The notes beneath the pieces are model-generated. The model did no database searches and was not told the origin of the DNA. It saw nothing but the letters and a program-made list of their open reading frames with translations. From the NCBI GenBank assembly GCA_035405645.1, contig DAONJL010000052.1, positions 1-17,408 on the forward strand: a stretch of 17,408 nt of DNA, in the 5' to 3' direction. Both the position numbers and the translations under genes were made by a program. Within the stretch, counting starts at the first letter, position 1. The number at the start of each line of letters is the position of its first letter. Origin of the DNA: DAONJL01 sp035405645 [NCBI: bacterium] (GTDB lineage Bacteria > JAGOBX01 > DAONJL01). Of the stretch, positions 15,591 through 17,408 are shown in pieces.

Positions 15591-16999
15591 TTTATTGTTT
15601 TTCGAAAAATTGTGTTATTAATTTTTCTTACTCCTCTTTTAAATAATTGATAAAAAAATAATTTTTTATTTCTACTTGTTTTATATAAATCTGGAATTAC
15701 TTTTAAACTTTCAATTAACGATGTGTCTCTTATGTTTTCACAAGCAAGCCGCCATTTTGAATATACTATTTTTTTATCTATTTCATAATATGCTGGCACA
15801 TTTGGATATGGTAATTCAGGTTCTCTTTCTATTGACCAATCATCTATTTCTAATTTTGTTTTTTCTGCTAATGGTGTGCCTGGATATATTCTCGTTATTT
15901 GAAACTCTGTTGTGCAATTATATTTCTCTTTCATTTCTTTTGAAAAATTTATCGTTTTATCCATATCTTTTTCTGTTTCGCCAGGCAATGATAGCATAAA
16001 ATATAAATGCGTTTTAAATCCATATTCATAAGTCATCTTTATTACTTTTTCAAGGTCTTCTTCCTTTATTGCTTTATTCATATTTTTTAATATTCTTTCA
16101 TCCGCACTTTCAATTCCATAATCAATTTCATAACACCCTGCTTTTTTAAGTAATTCAAATACTTTATCATTCATTAAATTTATTCTGCCATTGCATCTAA
16201 AAGGCATATTTATTTTGTTCTCATCTAATAATTTTACAAATTTTTCAAGCCATTTTATATTGCAGACAAAAGTATCAGCAAGTGGTGAAAATTCTTTATA
16301 ATTAAATTTTTCTTTTAATAATTTTATTATTTCTATTACTTTTTCTGGTTTTTGCCATCTCAATAAATTTCCATAAAGAAATTTTGATGAACAATAAATA
16401 CAATTATAAGGACAACCTCTTGAACATTCAACAAATACTGTATTGGTTACATATTTATCTAATTCTAATTCTTCATAAGCCGGTATTAGTATTTCATCTA
16501 AATTTGTATAATTTGTTCGTCTTTTAGTATAACCAAAATTTTTTATATATAATCCACTAACTTTTGTATAATCACCATTATTTGCTATTTCTAATAATAA
16601 TTCTTTAAAACTTTCTTCGGCTTCACCTATTACTGCTATATCTGCTTCTGTTTGTTTTATTGTTTTTTCTGGTTCTAATGTAATATGCGGGCCACCACAA
16701 ATAATCAAACCTTTATAATTTAATTCTTTTTTTATGAAATTAACTAACTTATAAAATTCTGGATAATAAGTTGTTAAACAGGTTATACCAATTATATCTG
16801 GATTAAATTTATTTAATATATCATTTATTTTTTTTTCGCGCCCCATTACATCAAATATTTTTACAGAATGTCCTGATTTTTTTGCTATTGCAGCAAGATA
16901 AGCTAAACTTAATGGTGGAACAATATTATATACATCTGTTTTCTGGGCATCCTGATAATATGTTGGTTGCATTAATAATATTTTTAGGTTTTTACTCAT
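15587..16999 (-). CDS. B12-binding radical SAM enzyme (first gene of the cluster)
   Basis: The 470-residue protein has an N-terminal B12-binding domain (about 1-140) with MQPTYY, PPLSLAYLAAIAKKSGH, GITCLTTYYPE and CGGPHITLEPE, then a radical SAM domain with SRGCPYNCIYC (C196, C200, C203). Downstream GIESADERILKNMNK and YPGTPLAE are usual in this family. As in the second copy at 2325-3755, no DxHxxG cobalamin motif is apparent. The two share architecture but differ too much for a recent duplication. The reaction is unknown: methyl transfer to carbon and skeleton rearrangement both occur in the family. It is the first gene after the divergent intergenic region. Its ATG follows a run of eight A residues and lacks a ribosome site. 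A possible promoter lies at 17025-17053. Its stop overlaps the next start as ATGA. Confidence 0.88.
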   Translation of the reverse strand: MSKNLKILLMQPTYYQDAQKTDVYNIVPPLSLAYLAAIAKKSGHSVKIFDVMGREKKINDILNKFNPDIIGITCLTTYYPEFYKLVNFIKKELNYKGLIICGGPHITLEPEKTIKQTEADIAVIGEAEESFKELLLEIANNGDYTKVSGLYIKNFGYTKRRTNYTNLDEILIPAYEELELDKYVTNTVFVECSRGCPYNCIYCSSKFLYGNLLRWQKPEKVIEIIKLLKEKFNYKEFSPLADTFVCNIKWLEKFVKLLDENKINMPFRCNGRINLMNDKVFELLKKAGCYEIDYGIESADERILKNMNKAIKEEDLEKVIKMTYEYGFKTHLYFMLSLPGETEKDMDKTINFSKEMKEKYNCTTEFQITRIYPGTPLAEKTKLEIDDWSIEREPELPYPNVPAYYEIDKKIVYSKWRLACENIRDTSLIESLKVIPDLYKTSRNKKLFFYQLFKRGVRKINNTIFRKTIK

Positions 17000-17024
17000 T
17001 TTTTTTTGAAAGTTATGATATATA

Positions 17025-17053
17025 ATTTTAATTACTTATATTTTTCGTTTCAA
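17025..17053 (-). promoter_or_regulatory. Candidate sigma-70 promoter for the glycan cluster
   Basis: The minus strand has TTGAAA at 17053-17048, a 17-nt spacer and TAAAAT at 17030-17025, each one base from consensus. Transcription would start near 17018 and leave a leader of about 19 nt before the ATG at 16999. Such matches arise by chance in DNA this AT-rich, so the call is tentative. Confidence 0.35.
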
Positions 17054-17140
17054 TAATCGTAATTTTAACTATTATTTTTATTTTAAAAAATTTAAAGATA
17101 GTATTTTCCTTATTTATTACTTTTTTCAATATAAAATTTA

Positions 17141-17171
17141 AATCACTGTTAGCCGAAACATAACAGTGATT
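17141..17171. repeat. Perfect 11-bp inverted repeat with 9-nt loop
   Basis: AATCACTGTTA at 17141-17151 is followed by a 9-nt spacer (GCCGAAACA) and its exact reverse complement TAACAGTGATT at 17161-17171. Pairing stops outside the 11 bp. No clean T-run follows on either strand, so it does not look like a normal rho-independent terminator. It could be an operator for a dimeric regulator or a hairpin in a long leader if transcription of the cluster starts upstream. Confidence 0.65.
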
Positions 17172-17207
17172 ACAAATAGACTTATTTTTATTATAATAAT
17201 TTTCTAA

Positions 17208-17213
17208 TGTCAA
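17208..17213 (-). promoter_or_regulatory. TTGACA element facing the glycan cluster, possible upstream promoter
   Basis: The minus strand reads AAAAGTCTTGACA with the perfect -35 hexamer at 17213-17208. A TATAAT follows at 17195-17190, but the spacer is only 12 nt. At the normal 17-nt spacing the hexamer is TAAAAA. A weak promoter or part of a regulator site is possible. Used as a promoter, it would give a leader of about 180 nt containing the hairpin at 17141-17171. Confidence 0.3.
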
Positions 17214-17292
17214 GACTTTTGATTTTATTATTTATGAAAAAACATTAAAAATATGGTTTTTTACAGATTTTCTAAAATATATAAAAAAAGTC

Positions 17293-17320
17293 TTGACAAA
17301 TTTATTTAACATATTATATA
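17293..17320 (+). promoter_or_regulatory. Sigma-70-like promoter of tRNA-Leu
   Basis: A perfect TTGACA at 17293-17298 is followed after 16 nt by TATATA at 17315-17320 (a second register lies at 17317-17322). Transcription would start near 17327, about 30 nt before the mature tRNA, which is usual for a tRNA gene. Confidence 0.7.
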
Positions 17321-17358
17321 TAGTCTTAAAAAAAATAAAATTTTATAAATGTATAAAT

Positions 17359-17408
17359 GCCGAAGTGGCGGAATTGGTAGACGCAACGGACTTAAAATCC
17401 GTCGTTGG
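17359..17408 (+). tRNA. tRNA-Leu, anticodon UAA (5' part, cut by window edge)
   Basis: The sequence GCCGAAGTGGCGGAATTGG begins a bacterial tRNA-Leu: a 7-nt acceptor strand at 17359-17365, then TGGCGGAATTGGTAGACGCA, the D-arm of class II tRNAs. The anticodon stem pairs ACGGA (17386-17390) with TCCGT (17398-17402) around the loop CTTAAAA. Anticodon TAA lies at 17393-17395 and reads UUA, a leading leucine codon in this AT-rich genome. The window ends within the long variable arm. It is transcribed away from the glycan cluster. Confidence 0.93.

Larger units (their letters stand above)
17000..17358. other. Divergent intergenic region between the gene cluster and tRNA-Leu
   Basis: This is the only stretch of more than 300 bases without a gene. 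It is AT-rich and holds a good promoter for the tRNA on the plus strand, a candidate promoter for the cluster on the minus strand, a perfect 11-bp inverted repeat, and a pair of facing AGTCTTGACA elements. I see no coding region in it: the one open stretch (17028-17213, minus) would have to start at the TTG of a TTGACA box, has no ribosome site and resembles nothing known to me. Confidence 0.7.

Noticed and set aside
13500-15999. Plus-strand open frames opposite the GT-B, methyltransferase and radical SAM genes
   Set aside because: All are covered by conserved minus-strand genes and read as low-complexity Phe/Leu/Ser-rich antisense.
17141-17171. The inverted repeat as a rho-independent terminator
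   Set aside because: No continuous T-run follows the stem on either strand and the stem is not GC-rich.
17028-17213. Open reading frame of 61 codons on the minus strand
   Set aside because: Its only start is the TTG of a TTGACA box, it has no ribosome site, it runs through the inverted repeat, and the protein resembles nothing known.
17190-17213. TTGACA/TATAAT as a normal promoter for the cluster
   Set aside because: Both hexamers are perfect but the spacer is only 12 nt, too short for usual sigma-70 use. It is kept only as a weak element.
1-17408. CRISPR arrays, insertion sequences, integrases or toxin-antitoxin genes
   Set aside because: No regularly spaced repeats, transposase or integrase motifs, or terminal inverted repeats were seen. 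The tRNA-Leu at the edge could be an integration site, but no integrase lies next to it.

Overview
The window is a very AT-rich stretch of bacterial DNA (about a quarter G+C by eye). It holds one co-directional run of 14 genes on the minus strand, plus the start of a tRNA-Leu gene pointing the other way at the right edge. The tRNA, its sigma-70-like promoter and gene families normally tied to lipid-linked glycans point to a bacterium. The O-antigen-ligase-like and Arn-like genes fit a diderm envelope, and two cobalamin-type radical SAM enzymes fit an anaerobic or microaerobic life. I cannot place the lineage: most starts lack a Shine-Dalgarno (SD) sequence, while three genes have a strong one.

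Layout in the direction of transcription (right to left). A divergent intergenic region (17000-17358) lies between the tRNA-Leu(UAA) and the cluster. Next come a B12-binding radical SAM enzyme (15587-16999), a methyltransferase with a Trm112-like zinc domain (14628-15590), a GT-B glycosyltransferase (13460-14644), a sulfatase/alkaline-phosphatase-fold enzyme (11831-13399), a membrane-anchored GT4 glycosyltransferase (10449-11765) and a second methyltransferase with a Cys4 head (9426-10412). After these is an Arn-like module: a NodB-type deacetylase (8476-9408), a UDP-Ara4N-type formyltransferase (7563-8462), a UDP-glucuronate decarboxylase (6532-7566) and a DPM/ArnC-type GT2 enzyme (5644-6525). 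The run ends with an AsnB-type amidotransferase (3752-5641), a second B12 radical SAM enzyme (2325-3755), a GT-C membrane glycosyltransferase (604-2319) and the N-terminal part of an O-antigen ligase/polymerase-family protein (1-557). Genes overlap by 4-17 nt or lie 2-60 nt apart, so an operon is likely.

Taken together this reads as a surface-polysaccharide or glycolipid locus. The formyltransferase and decarboxylase are the two halves of enterobacterial ArnA, encoded here as separate overlapping genes. With a lipid-carrier GT2, a NodB-family enzyme and a GT-C transferase they suggest formation of a formylated 4-amino-4-deoxypentose, loading onto polyprenyl phosphate, deformylation and transfer to a glycan. 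No ArnB-type aminotransferase is visible, so this pathway is incomplete in the window. The glycosyltransferases would build the glycan, the methyltransferases, radical SAM enzymes, amidotransferase and phosphatase-fold enzyme would decorate it, and the ligase-family protein would polymerise or attach it. The pathway assignment is inference. The family assignments rest on motifs read directly from the sequence.
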